Assembly: GCF_050586465.1 (NCBI RefSeq)
Contig: NZ_JBOCEG010000009.1
Location: forward strand, 1 to 64,000
Length of the DNA: 64,000 nucleotides
Direction: 5' to 3'
Source of the DNA: CAJXYS01 sp913063035
Lineage (GTDB): Bacteria; Pseudomonadota; Alphaproteobacteria; Rhodobacterales; Rhodobacteraceae
Shown in pieces: positions 51,975 to 60,754 of this stretch (position 1 is the first letter of the stretch; each line of letters begins with the position of its first letter). Below the pieces are notes generated by a model. The model did no database searches. It saw nothing but the letters and a program-made list of their open reading frames with translations, and was not told the origin of the DNA. A program made the translations under genes and the position numbers.

Positions 51975-52325
51975 ATGGAACTGCTCGTTGCATCCGCCAT
52001 CGGGCTGCTGACGGCGGCGGGGGTCTACCTCGTGCTGCGCCAGCGCACCTTCCCGGTCATCATCGGGGTGTCGTTGCTGACCTATGCCGTGAACGTCTTC
52101 CTGTTCACGACCGGACGCCTGGCGATCAACCTGCCGCCGGTGCTGCAGGACAAGTCCGGGGCCGGAACCTATACCGACCCGCTGCCGCAGGCGCTGGTGC
52201 TGACCGCGATCGTGATCTCGTTCGGGATGACCGCGGTTGTCGTGATGATCGCGCTCAGCGCCTACCTGTCCTCCGACAGTGACCGGATCGACACCGATGC
52301 CCGGGGCGAGGAGGACGGCGCATGA
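51975..52325 (+). CDS. mrpC: Na+/H+ antiporter subunit C (MrpC)
   Basis: 116 residues, three membrane helices, NuoK-like (GVYLVLRQRTFPVIIGVSLLTYAVNVFLF) with DPLPQALVLTAIVISFGMTAV in the last helix. Begins one base after the MrpAB stop and overlaps mrpD by 4 bases. Confidence 0.93.
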   Translation: MELLVASAIGLLTAAGVYLVLRQRTFPVIIGVSLLTYAVNVFLFTTGRLAINLPPVLQDKSGAGTYTDPLPQALVLTAIVISFGMTAVVVMIALSAYLSSDSDRIDTDARGEEDGA

Positions 52326-53872
52326 GCCACTGGATCATCGCCCCCGTCATCCTGCCGGCCCTGCTGGCCGCGGTGACCATGCTGGCCTTCCGCCACCATA
52401 TCCTTCTGCAGCGGGTCTTCTCGACGGCCGGGACGGTCCTGCTGCTGGCGATCGCGCTCGGCCTGGCGGTGTCCGCCGCCGGCGGCACCGTCACGGTCTA
52501 TGATCTCGGCAACTGGCCGGCGCCCTTCGGGATCGTCCTGGTGCTCGACCGGCTCTCGGCGCTGATGGTGCTGCTGACCGCGGCGCTGGCGCTGGGCGTG
52601 CAGCTTTACGCGATCGGGTCCGGATGGGACGAGCGCGGCAAGCATTTCCACGCGCTCTTCCAGTTCCAGCTGATGGGCGTCTGCGGCGCCTTCCTGACCG
52701 GGGACGCGTTCAACCTGTTCGTCTTCTTCGAGGTGCTGCTGATCGCCTCCTACGGGCTGATGATCCATGGGGGCGGGCCACGCCGGCTGCGGGCGGGCAC
52801 GCAATACGTGGTCTACAACCTGCTCGGCTCGACGCTGTTCCTCTTTGCGCTCGGCACGATCTACGCCGTGACCGGCACGCTCAACATGGCCGATCTCGCG
52901 GTGAAGGTTGGCGAGCTGCCCGCCGACGACACGGCGCTGATCCGGGTCGGCGCGGCGCTGCTGCTGCTGGTCTTCGCGGTGAAGGCGGCGTTGCTGCCGC
53001 TGCATTTCTGGCTGCCCGAAAGCTATGCCAACGCGCCCGCACCGGTGGCGGCGCTCTTTGCGATCATGACCAAGGTGGGCGCCTACGCGATCCTGCGGAT
53101 GTACACGCTGGTCTTCGGCCCCGAGGCCGGGATCGTGGCGGGATCCTTCGATGCCTGGCTGATGCCGGCGGCGCTGCTGACGGTCGCGGTGGGGATGATC
53201 GGCATTCTCGGTGCGCGTGACCTCGGGCGGCTGACGGCCTATGCCGCGATCGGGTCCATGGGCACCCTGCTGGTCGCGGTGGCGCTCTTCGCGCCGGGGG
53301 CGACGACGGCGGCGCTCTACTACATGATCCATTCCACCTTTGCGACGGCGGCGCTCTTCCTCGTCGCCGACATGGTGATGGAGCGCCGCGGCGCGGACGG
53401 CGTCGAGATCCGCGCGGCGCAGCCGATCCCGCAGAACGGCCTGATCGCGTCGATCTTCTTCATATCGGCCATTGCCATGGCCGGTATGCCGCCGCTGTCG
53501 GGTTTCATCGGCAAGCTGCTGGTGCTGGATGCCGCGCGTGACGTGCCGGGGGCGACGACGATCTGGGCGGTGATCCTCGTGACGTCGCTGATCGCCATCG
53601 TCGGGCTTGCGCGGGCGGGCAGCACCGTCTTCTGGAAAGGCTACGGCATCGTCACGGACGAGACGGACACGGCACCCGCGGCCCCGGCCCGCGGCGGCGG
53701 GCTTGCCTTCGTCGCGGCCTTCGGCCTGCTGGCGCCCCTCGTCGGCATGACGCTTGCCGCCGGGCCGGTCACCGCCTATCTGGACGCGACCGCGGCCCAG
53801 CTCTACGCGCCGGACGCCTATCTCGACGCGGTGTTGAGCGGGACCCCCGTCAAGGCAGAGGAGGCGCAGTGA
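52322..53872 (+). CDS. mrpD: Na+/H+ antiporter subunit D (MrpD)
   Basis: 516 residues and about 14 membrane helices, NuoN-like. FVFFEVLLIASYGLMIHGG near 135 carries the conserved Glu, KAALLPLHFWLPESYANAPAPVAALFAIMTKVGAYAILRM across 220-260 carries the Lys of the proton path, and GMPPLSGFIGKLLVLDA is near 390. Second proton-pumping subunit of the Mrp complex. Overlaps mrpC by 4 bases and shares a base with mrpE. Confidence 0.94.
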   Translation: MSHWIIAPVILPALLAAVTMLAFRHHILLQRVFSTAGTVLLLAIALGLAVSAAGGTVTVYDLGNWPAPFGIVLVLDRLSALMVLLTAALALGVQLYAIGSGWDERGKHFHALFQFQLMGVCGAFLTGDAFNLFVFFEVLLIASYGLMIHGGGPRRLRAGTQYVVYNLLGSTLFLFALGTIYAVTGTLNMADLAVKVGELPADDTALIRVGAALLLLVFAVKAALLPLHFWLPESYANAPAPVAALFAIMTKVGAYAILRMYTLVFGPEAGIVAGSFDAWLMPAALLTVAVGMIGILGARDLGRLTAYAAIGSMGTLLVAVALFAPGATTAALYYMIHSTFATAALFLVADMVMERRGADGVEIRAAQPIPQNGLIASIFFISAIAMAGMPPLSGFIGKLLVLDAARDVPGATTIWAVILVTSLIAIVGLARAGSTVFWKGYGIVTDETDTAPAAPARGGGLAFVAAFGLLAPLVGMTLAAGPVTAYLDATAAQLYAPDAYLDAVLSGTPVKAEEAQ

Positions 53873-54363
53873 TGTTCAGCCGGATCCTGCCGCACCCCTA
53901 CCTGACCCTGTTGCTCGTCGTCGTCTGGATACTGTTGCAGAACACGGTATCGCTCGGCACCTTCGTCTTCGCGCTTATCCTGGGGCTGATCATTCCCATC
54001 GTGACCAAGCCGTACTGGCCCGACCGTCCCCGGCTGAAGAACTGGCCGATGATCGTGGAATATGCCCTCGTCGTTCTCTGGGACATCGTGATGGCCAACA
54101 TCCAGGTGGCCTGGCTGATCCTCTTCAAGCGCAACGCGAACATGCGGCCGAACTGGGTCACGGTCCCGCTGGAACTGCGAACCCCCGAGGCGATCACGGT
54201 CCTGGCGGGCACCATCACCATGACCCCCGGCACGGTGTCGAGCGACCTGTCCTCGGAGGGCCACAGCCTGCTGGTCCATTGCCTGCACGCCCCCGACCCG
54301 GACGCGGTGCGCGACGAGATCAAGACCCGCTACGAACGCCGGCTGAAGGAGATTTTCGAATGA
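53872..54363 (+). CDS. mrpE: Na+/H+ antiporter subunit E (MrpE)
   Basis: 163 residues: three N-terminal helices then a cytoplasmic domain with VTVPLELRTPEAITVLAGTITMTPGTVSSDL (split near 100-130), diagnostic for MrpE. ATG 53872 lies in TGATG with the mrpD stop; a GTG one codon earlier is possible. Confidence 0.93.
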   Translation: MFSRILPHPYLTLLLVVVWILLQNTVSLGTFVFALILGLIIPIVTKPYWPDRPRLKNWPMIVEYALVVLWDIVMANIQVAWLILFKRNANMRPNWVTVPLELRTPEAITVLAGTITMTPGTVSSDLSSEGHSLLVHCLHAPDPDAVRDEIKTRYERRLKEIFE

Positions 54364-54629
54364 TCGACGCCGCGCTTACATTCGCGTTCGGCTGTTTCGG
54401 GCTGGCGATCCTTCTCAATCTCTGGCGCGTGGTCTACGCGCCGGGGGTGGGCGATCGCGTGCTGGCGCTGGACACCATGGTCATCAACGCGATCGCGCTG
54501 TTGATCCTCTACGGGGTCAAGGCCGGAACCGAGGTCTATTTCGAGGCCTCGATGATCTTCGCGATGCTCGGGTTTGTCTCCACCGTGGCCTATGCGCGCT
54601 TCATGCTGCGCGGCAACATCATCGAATGA
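54360..54629 (+). CDS. mrpF: Na+/H+ antiporter subunit F (MrpF)
   Basis: 89 residues with three helices; RVVYAPGVGDRVLALDTMVINAIALLIL near 23-50 is the MrpF signature. ATG overlaps the mrpE TGA (ATGA); longer in-frame starts lie inside mrpE. Confidence 0.93.
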   Translation: MIDAALTFAFGCFGLAILLNLWRVVYAPGVGDRVLALDTMVINAIALLILYGVKAGTEVYFEASMIFAMLGFVSTVAYARFMLRGNIIE

Positions 54630-54636
54630 GGCGGAG

Positions 54637-55038
54637 ATGCTGAGCCAGATCGCAGAAATCGCCGTCGCCTTCTTCCTCGTCTTCGGGGGCATTTTCGGGC
54701 TGGTGGGATCCTACGGGCTGATCAAGCTGGGGGATCCGATGTCGCGCCTGCATGCGCCGACCAAGGCGACGACCCTGGGCGTCGGCGGCGTGCTGATCGC
54801 CTCCATGATCCATGCCTGGCTCCTGGAAGGTGACGGATCGTTCCATGAACTGCTGATCACGATCTTCCTGTTCCTGACCGCCCCGATCGTCGCGCATTTC
54901 ATCGCCAAGGCGCATATTCACCGGCATGTCGCGCCGGAGGAGCTGCCCGAGGCGGGCGCCGACCGGGGCTGGGCCGTCCATGACGTGGATTCGGCCGGCG
55001 GGCAGGTCGACAAGGACACCGGCGGCCCCCGGGCCTGA
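54637..55038 (+). CDS. mrpG: Na+/H+ antiporter subunit G (MrpG)
   Basis: 133 residues. GLVGSYGLIKLGDPMSRLHAPTKATTLGVG (near 21-50) is diagnostic for MrpG, followed by two helices and a polar tail of about 30 residues that is longer than in Bacillus. Ends the seven-function Mrp operon. It abuts the convergent anion-exporter gene with no space between stop codons. Confidence 0.93.
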   Translation: MLSQIAEIAVAFFLVFGGIFGLVGSYGLIKLGDPMSRLHAPTKATTLGVGGVLIASMIHAWLLEGDGSFHELLITIFLFLTAPIVAHFIAKAHIHRHVAPEELPEAGADRGWAVHDVDSAGGQVDKDTGGPRA

Positions 55039-56022
55039 TCACTCGGGCTGGCAGATCTCGCGGCGCCGGATCGCCAGCACCGTGCGCAGGACGAGCATGG
55101 CCATGATCGCCGCCAGGATCGCCAGCAGCGCCGTCCCGATCGCCAGGTGCGCCGCCGAGCCGGTCGCGGCGGCGAAGGCGAAACTGGCGATGGTCAGCGC
55201 CGCCATCGGGAAGGACAGCGCCCACCATGACAGCGCGAAGGGCAGCCGCGGCAGCTTGCGCGCCTGCGTCGCGACGATGGCGAAGAAGACGTATCCCGTG
55301 TTGAGCAGGATGCGCGCGAAGGCGTCGATCTGATCCTCGAGCCGCAGATAGGCGAGGAAGGCCACCGCCGGCGGCGCGATCAGGATCACCAGCGTCGGCT
55401 GCAGCTTGCCCGGCAGCGGATCGTGAAAGATCAGCCGGTTTATCACCAGCGTCAGCAGCACCAGCCAGAAGACCAGCCCGAGCGAGAAGAAGAGCCAGGA
55501 CAGCTCGACATGGCCGAGGGGCGCGCCGGCCACCGGCACGATCACGTTGCCGACGGCGGGGATGAACCAGGCCGGGCTGAGATGCTGCGGCTGGAAGGGG
55601 CGATGCCCGATCCAGTTGGCGATCACGCTGAGCGTCAGGGCCCCCTGCAGCGCCGTGCCCACCAGCCAGAGCGTCTGCGCGACACCGGGCCAGGTCCCCA
55701 GCGTGGCCACCGACAGGAGCAGCAGCGAGATCGAGATCGTCGGGAAGAAGGCGATGCGCACCGGGTGGTTCCATTCCGCCCGGACCTCGTGCGGATATCG
55801 CACCGCCTTGAGCGCGTAGCCCGCCGCCACGGCAAGCAGGAGCGCGACCGACACCGCCAGCGCCAGCCGCGAGGCGCCGGCCGCCAGCCCGTAGGCCTGC
55901 TCGGCCGCGTGCAGCGCCAGGGTCAGCCCGAGCATTCCCATCACCGTGGCGAAAAAGGTGATCGGGTAGTTGGGCAGGCGCAGCGCCGCCCCGTCGGCGT
56001 CGGCCGCTTCGGGGGATGTCAT
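55039..56022 (-). CDS. TehA/SLAC1/Ssu1-type (TDT family) anion transporter
   Basis: 327 residues and ten membrane helices, opening LPNYPITFFATVMGMLGLTLAL as in the C4-dicarboxylate/tellurite/sulfite exporter family. SPAWFIPAVGNVIVPVAGAPLG near 150 matches the conserved pore helix. ATG 56022 with GGTGAG upstream is my start; a GTG at 56034 that overlaps the previous gene is possible. The last gene of the SQR-containing block, so sulfite or another sulfur anion is an attractive but unproven substrate. Confidence 0.82.
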   Translation of the reverse strand: MTSPEAADADGAALRLPNYPITFFATVMGMLGLTLALHAAEQAYGLAAGASRLALAVSVALLLAVAAGYALKAVRYPHEVRAEWNHPVRIAFFPTISISLLLLSVATLGTWPGVAQTLWLVGTALQGALTLSVIANWIGHRPFQPQHLSPAWFIPAVGNVIVPVAGAPLGHVELSWLFFSLGLVFWLVLLTLVINRLIFHDPLPGKLQPTLVILIAPPAVAFLAYLRLEDQIDAFARILLNTGYVFFAIVATQARKLPRLPFALSWWALSFPMAALTIASFAFAAATGSAAHLAIGTALLAILAAIMAMLVLRTVLAIRRREICQPE

Positions 56023-56026
56023 CGGG

Positions 56027-56383
56027 TCACTCACCGGTCTTCTTGTTCAGGAACATCTCCTGGACGACGTAGACGAGGATGGTCAGCCCGACGGCACCGG
56101 CGGCCGCGATGGCGAGCATCACGATGACGTCGATGGGGCCGCCCATGTCGCGCAGGCCCGATTTCGTCATGAAAAAGACGAAGGCGACCGCCGCGACGGC
56201 CCCGATGGGCGCCGAAAGCTCGGCACGCAGGAAGGGGCGGCTTTCGAGCCCGCGGTCGCGGATGACGACGTAGATGAAGGCGAGCCCGACGAGCAGGGCC
56301 ACGACGGCCATGACCCAGAAGAGCCAGGGGCCGAAGATTTCCTCGAAGACGGCGATCAGGGTGCCGAAAGTCAGGTCTTTCAT
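56027..56383 (-). CDS. Small membrane protein, DUF5368-like
   Basis: 118 residues with three membrane helices (WLFWVMAVVALLVGLAFIYVV, APIGAVAAVAFVFFMT, DVIVMLAIAAAGAVGLTILVYVV) and the MKDLTFGTLIAVFEEIFGPW opening that I associate with DUF5368. Lies 15 bases downstream of the SQR-like gene and is probably its membrane partner or anchor. No redox motif is visible. Confidence 0.65.
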   Translation of the reverse strand: MKDLTFGTLIAVFEEIFGPWLFWVMAVVALLVGLAFIYVVIRDRGLESRPFLRAELSAPIGAVAAVAFVFFMTKSGLRDMGGPIDVIVMLAIAAAGAVGLTILVYVVQEMFLNKKTGE

Positions 56384-56398
56384 GGGTCTTGCTCCTCC

Positions 56399-57700
56399 TC
56401 AGGCGCGGCCGCGCAGCATGGCGTTATAGGTCGCCTTCAGCGCGATCTCTTTCATCAGCCAGGATATCCAAAGCTCTTCCAGGGGCGCGATGATGCCCGG
56501 GAAGGACGGCACGAGATCGTTGTTGTAGTCGAACTCGATCAGCATCGCCCGCCCCACGCGCGTGATCAGCGGGCAGGACGTGTAGCCGTTATAGGTCTCG
56601 GTGGCGTCGCGCCCCGCGATGTCGGAGACGAGCTGGTCGACCGCCACGGGCACCTGCCATTTCACGCTGGCCGCGGTCTTGCCCTTGGGCACCCCGGCCA
56701 CGTCGCCCACCGCGAAGATTTCCGGGAAACGGGTGTGGCGCATGGTGTGGGGGTCGACCTCGACCCAGCCCTGGTCGGTCCACCGGTCGGCCCAGGGCAG
56801 GGGCGAGTTGCGGATCACGTCCGGCGCCCGCATCGGGGGGATCACGTTGGTGAAGTCGTAGGGCAGTTCGGCCTCGCCCTCGGGGGTCTCGAAGGTGACC
56901 GTCTTCCTGCCCGGGTCGATGGCTTTCATCACGTGGTTGTAGACCGTCTCGAAGCCGCGGTCGTCATAGAGCATCCGGACCTTCTCGTTGACGATGGGCA
57001 CGCCGAAGAGGCTGCCGGAATGCGCGGCATAGGTGATGTTCGTCTTGCCGCGGGTGCCTTTCTTGCGGGCATAGTCATCCGTCAGGAAGGTGTATTTGAG
57101 CGGCGCGCCCGCGCATTTCATCTCGGTCGCGGGGCGAAAGAACAGTCCTTCGCCGCCTTCCTCGGTGAAGCGGTCCATCGCCTGCCAGGTCTTCGCGGCG
57201 TAGTCCGGGCCGGCATAGACCGCGCCCACCCCGTCCTTGCCCACGAGGTCGAGCGAGAAACCCTCGATCGCGTCCCAGTCGAGCTTCAGCCCGGTGGCGA
57301 CCATCAGGTAGTCATAGGCGACCGTGGTGCCGCCGGTCGTGGTGACGGTCCGGGCCTCGGGGTCGATTTCCGCGGCGGCTTCCTCGATCCACTCGGCCGC
57401 GCTCGGCAGCCATTCCGCCGTGGTCGAGACCGAGTAGCCGGCGGGTTTCAGCCCGGCGCCGATCAGGGTGAAGCCGGGTTGGTAGAGATGGCGCTTGCGT
57501 TCGTCGACGATGGTGATCTTCGCGCCGTCGAGCGCATCGTTCAGCTGGTTGGCAAGCGCCGACCCGGCGGCGCCGGCGCCCAGGATCACGATCCGCGCGT
57601 TCGTCGGCACCCTGGCGGCCCGGGCGCTTCCCGTACCGGCGGCGGCCAGCGCGGCACCGCCGGCGGCAAGCCCCAGGAACTGGCGTCTGTTGGTCTGCAT
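56399..57700 (-). CDS. Tat-exported sulfide:quinone oxidoreductase-like flavoprotein
   Basis: 433 residues. Tat signal TNRRQFLGLAAGGAALA (3-19), FAD Rossmann motif VILGAGAAGSALANQL (38-53), DYLMVATGL (130-138) and a second FAD contact FAVGDVAGVPKGKTAASV near 329. Redox cysteines C196 (EMKCAGAP) and C376 (GYTSCPLIT) match the pair that carries the polysulfide bridge in SQR/FCSD; the third cysteine of classical SQR (before KTW) is Ala or Gly here. The C-terminal amphipathic tail could bind the membrane. GAGGAGGAGG precedes ATG. Sits just after cydABX, so quinol made from sulfide could feed cytochrome bd. Confidence 0.83.
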   Translation of the reverse strand: MQTNRRQFLGLAAGGAALAAAGTGSARAARVPTNARIVILGAGAAGSALANQLNDALDGAKITIVDERKRHLYQPGFTLIGAGLKPAGYSVSTTAEWLPSAAEWIEEAAAEIDPEARTVTTTGGTTVAYDYLMVATGLKLDWDAIEGFSLDLVGKDGVGAVYAGPDYAAKTWQAMDRFTEEGGEGLFFRPATEMKCAGAPLKYTFLTDDYARKKGTRGKTNITYAAHSGSLFGVPIVNEKVRMLYDDRGFETVYNHVMKAIDPGRKTVTFETPEGEAELPYDFTNVIPPMRAPDVIRNSPLPWADRWTDQGWVEVDPHTMRHTRFPEIFAVGDVAGVPKGKTAASVKWQVPVAVDQLVSDIAGRDATETYNGYTSCPLITRVGRAMLIEFDYNNDLVPSFPGIIAPLEELWISWLMKEIALKATYNAMLRGRA

Positions 57701-57722
57701 TGCGGGATCCTCCTCCTCGCGG

Positions 57723-57857
57723 TTAGCCCTTGGCCGGGCCGTTGGTGTTGTCTTCCTCCATCCGGGCGTTGTCCTGCTGCAGCTCCAGCCACATGGCGTT
57801 GACGACCGCGAACAGCGCGGCGAGCGGGAGCCCCAGGATCCAGGCGAAATACCACAT
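57723..57857 (-). CDS. cydX: Cytochrome bd oxidase small subunit CydX
   Basis: 44 residues, one membrane helix, with the diagnostic MWYFAWILGLPLA start, NAMWLEL in the middle and an acidic tail (RMEEDNTNGP). CydX stabilises the b595/d heme site of bd-I oxidases. ATG 57857 with GGAGCG upstream, 15 bases after cydB. Too short for most gene callers. Confidence 0.93.
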   Translation of the reverse strand: MWYFAWILGLPLAALFAVVNAMWLELQQDNARMEEDNTNGPAKG

Positions 57858-57872
57858 GCGTGCGCTCCTTTT

Positions 57873-59021
57873 TCAGTAGGCGTGGTCGGAGTCGGTGACG
57901 TCGTCCTCGGTGACCTTCCCCCAGAGCACCTTGTAGACCCAGGCGGTGTAAAGAAGGATCAACGGCATGAAGATCACCGTCGAGACCAGCATCACGAAGA
58001 GCGTCAGGTGCGAGGACGAGCTGTCCCACACCGTCAGCGAGGCGTCGGGCTGGATGCTGGAGGGCAGGATGACGGGGAACATCGTCAGGCCCACCGTCGC
58101 GATGATGCCCAGGATCGAGAGCGACGAGCCCATCAGCGTGAGCACCTCCCGGTTCCGGTGCACCTGGCGGTAGGCCAGCAGCGCGCCCCCGATGCCCAGG
58201 ATCGGCGCCACGGCGATCCAGGGCCGCGCCCCGTAGGCCGCGAGCCAGCTGCCACCATGGCGGATCTCGGAGAGGAGCGGGTTGGACGGCCCCCCGGTCG
58301 CGGCCGGATCGGCCAGGGCATAGGCATCGACCCCCAGGGCCAGCCAGACCCCCGCCAGCACGAAGCCGGCGACGGTGACCAGCGCGGCGGTCGCGGCATA
58401 GCGCTTGGCCCGCTCGGCGACGACGCCCTCCGATTTCAGCGCCAGCCAGTTGCCGCCATGCATGACCAGCATCGCCACCGACACGACACCGGCAAGCAGG
58501 GCGAAGGGGTTCAGCAGCCCGAAGAAGCCGCCGTCGTAGACGGTCATCAGGTCGTCGTTCAGGCGAAAGGGCACGCCCTGCAGGACGTTGCCCATCGCGA
58601 CGCCGAAGACCAGCGCCGGCACGAAGCCACCGACGAAGAGCGCCCAGTCCCACGCGCTGCGCCAGGCCGCGCTGTCGCGCTTGGAGCGGTACTTGAAGCC
58701 CACGGGGCGCAGGATCAGCGCCGCGAGGATCAGGAACATGGCGATGTAGAAGCCCGAGAAGCTGACCGCGTAGAGCGGTGGCCAGGCCGCGAAGATCGCG
58801 CCGCCCCCGAGGATGAACCAGACCTGGTTGCCTTCCCAGACGGGACCGACCGTGTTGATCACGATCCGGCGTTCGACATCGGTCCTGGCGACGAAGGGCA
58901 GCAGCGTGCCCACGCCCAGGTCGAAGCCGTCGGTCAGCGCGAAGCCGATCAGGAGAACGCCCAGCAGCAGCCACCAGATGACGCGCAGGATCTCGAAGCT
59001 CAGGAATTCATGCAGGATCAT
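57873..59021 (-). CDS. cydB: Cytochrome bd ubiquinol oxidase subunit II
   Basis: 382 residues and eight helices. Typical opening FEILRVIWWLLLGVLLIGFALTDGFDLGVGTLLPF (near 8-42), GPVWEGNQVWFILGGGAIFAAWP and the GNVLQGVPF block near 145. Forms the heterodimer with CydA. Starts five bases after cydA. Confidence 0.95.
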   Translation of the reverse strand: MILHEFLSFEILRVIWWLLLGVLLIGFALTDGFDLGVGTLLPFVARTDVERRIVINTVGPVWEGNQVWFILGGGAIFAAWPPLYAVSFSGFYIAMFLILAALILRPVGFKYRSKRDSAAWRSAWDWALFVGGFVPALVFGVAMGNVLQGVPFRLNDDLMTVYDGGFFGLLNPFALLAGVVSVAMLVMHGGNWLALKSEGVVAERAKRYAATAALVTVAGFVLAGVWLALGVDAYALADPAATGGPSNPLLSEIRHGGSWLAAYGARPWIAVAPILGIGGALLAYRQVHRNREVLTLMGSSLSILGIIATVGLTMFPVILPSSIQPDASLTVWDSSSSHLTLFVMLVSTVIFMPLILLYTAWVYKVLWGKVTEDDVTDSDHAY

Positions 59022-59026
59022 GTCGA

Positions 59027-60628
59027 TTACTCCGCAGGATGGGCAACGGACCCGTGCGCCGCCGCCGGGCGGTCGTGGCGCCGGAACCAGTCTTCGACCA
59101 GCTCGACGTCCTGGTAGGGACCCTTGCGGATGAACTTGATCATCAGCCCCATCTCGATGACGAACAGCACCGAGTAGAAGGCCACGAAACCGGCCAGCGT
59201 CAGGGCGACCTGCGAGATCGAGAGCTGGCTGACCGAGAGCGCGGTCGGCAGCACCCCGTCCACGGTCCAGGGCTGGCGGCCGTATTCGGCCACGAACCAG
59301 CCAAGCTCGGCCGCGATCCAGGGCGTGGGGATGATGAAGACGGCGAACCAGAGCGCCGGGCGCGGGAAATCCATTCCCCGGAACGAGGCGCGGTAGAAGA
59401 AATACGCCATCACCGCGATGAAGGAGAAGCCGAGCGCGACCATGATGCGGAACGCCCAGAACAGCGGGAAGACCCCCGGGATGGTGTCCTCGGCCGCCAT
59501 GGCGATCTGCTCGTCGGTGGCCGCGCGCGGATCCTCTACATAGCGCTTCAGAAGCAGCGCGAACCCGAGATCGTCGCTGTGCGCCTCGAAGCGCGCGGTG
59601 GCCTCGGGCGCCGCGTCGCCCTTGGCGGCGCGGATGTCCATCAGCGCGTCATAGGCGATCTGGCCCGACCGGATGCGATCCTCGGCCTCGGCGACGAGAT
59701 CGTTGATGCCGGGCATCTCCTGCGTCAGCGAGCGCGTGCCGATCAGGCCCATCGCGTAGGGCACCTCGATGGCGTAGTGGGTCTCGCGGTTTTCCTTGTC
59801 GGGCAGGCCGACCAGGGTGAAGGGCGCGGGCGCGTCGTGGGTTTCCCACATCGCCTCGATCGAGGCGAGCTTCATCTTCTGGGTATGGGTGGCCGAGTAG
59901 CCCGACTCGTCGCCCAGCACCACCACCGACAGCGCCGCGGCCAGCCCGAAGCTGGCGGCCACCGCGATGGAGCGGCGGGCGAGTTCCACGTGGCGGTTCT
60001 TCAGCAGGTACCAGGCCGAGACGCCCAGCACGAAGACCGCCGCGGTGACGTAGCCCGCCGAGACGGTGTGCACGAACTTCGCCTGCGCCACCTCGTTGAA
60101 CATGACGTCGAAGAAGCTCGTCATCTCCATGCGCATGGTGACTGGGTTGAACTCCGCCCCCACCGGGTTCTGCATCCAGCCATTGGCAATCAGGATCCAG
60201 AGCGCCGAGAAGTTCGAGCCGATCGCGACCAGCCAGGCCACGATCATGTGGGCGACCTTGCTGAGCTTGTCCCAGCCGAAGAAGAACAGCCCCACGAAGG
60301 TCGCCTCGAGGAAGAAGGCCATCAGCCCCTCGATCGCCAGCGGCGCGCCGAAGATATCGCCCACGTAGTGGCTGTAGTAGCTCCAGTTCATGCCGAACTG
60401 GAACTCCATGGTGATGCCGGTGGCCACGCCCAGCACGAAGTTGATCCCGAACAGCGTGCCCCAGAATTTCGTCATCTGCCGCCAGATGGGGCGGTTGGTC
60501 ATGACGTAGACCGTCTCCATGATCGCGACGAGGATCGACAGACCCAGCGTCAGCGGCACGAAGAGGAAATGGTACATCGCCGTCATCGCGAATTGCAGGC
60601 GGGACAGCTCTACGACGTCCAGTTCCAT
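59027..60628 (-). CDS. cydA: Cytochrome bd ubiquinol oxidase subunit I
   Basis: 533 residues. Heme ligand His20 (FAMTAMYHFLFVPLTLG), and long Q-loop between helices 6 and 7 (about 255-385), so L-subfamily like E. coli bd-I. ELGWFVAEYGRQPWTV near 430 is the conserved quinol-site motif. Oxidises quinol and reduces O2 with high affinity and with resistance to sulfide, cyanide and NO. ATG 60628; longer in-frame starts are unsupported. An FNR box lies 89-102 bases upstream. Confidence 0.96.
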   Translation of the reverse strand: MELDVVELSRLQFAMTAMYHFLFVPLTLGLSILVAIMETVYVMTNRPIWRQMTKFWGTLFGINFVLGVATGITMEFQFGMNWSYYSHYVGDIFGAPLAIEGLMAFFLEATFVGLFFFGWDKLSKVAHMIVAWLVAIGSNFSALWILIANGWMQNPVGAEFNPVTMRMEMTSFFDVMFNEVAQAKFVHTVSAGYVTAAVFVLGVSAWYLLKNRHVELARRSIAVAASFGLAAALSVVVLGDESGYSATHTQKMKLASIEAMWETHDAPAPFTLVGLPDKENRETHYAIEVPYAMGLIGTRSLTQEMPGINDLVAEAEDRIRSGQIAYDALMDIRAAKGDAAPEATARFEAHSDDLGFALLLKRYVEDPRAATDEQIAMAAEDTIPGVFPLFWAFRIMVALGFSFIAVMAYFFYRASFRGMDFPRPALWFAVFIIPTPWIAAELGWFVAEYGRQPWTVDGVLPTALSVSQLSISQVALTLAGFVAFYSVLFVIEMGLMIKFIRKGPYQDVELVEDWFRRHDRPAAAHGSVAHPAE

Positions 60629-60716
60629 GGATTGGCTCCTTCGCTCCTGCCCGGAGAAAAGATGACTCCGAGATGTCGGTTCGGCGTCGTTCTGGATCAA
60701 AGCGGGCGTGGCGGCT

Positions 60717-60730
60717 TTGACTCAGATCAA
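60717..60730 (-). promoter_or_regulatory. FNR/CRP-family box upstream of cydABX
   Basis: TTGAC TCAG ATCAA: one mismatch to TTGAT-N4-ATCAA. It lies between the cydC stop and the cydA ATG. A -41.5 position gives a start site near 60682 and a 54-base leader. A further half-site ATCAA is at 60696-60700. Implies oxygen-responsive expression of the oxidase separate from cydDC. Confidence 0.65.
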
Positions 60731-60754
60731 ATAAGTAGCATATCCGATATATAT

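Noticed and set aside
57707..57720. Another CCTCCTCC motif as a possible CcsR-type sRNA
   Set aside because: It is the reverse complement of the GAGGAGGAGG ribosome site of the SQR-like gene and has no flanking stem or terminator.
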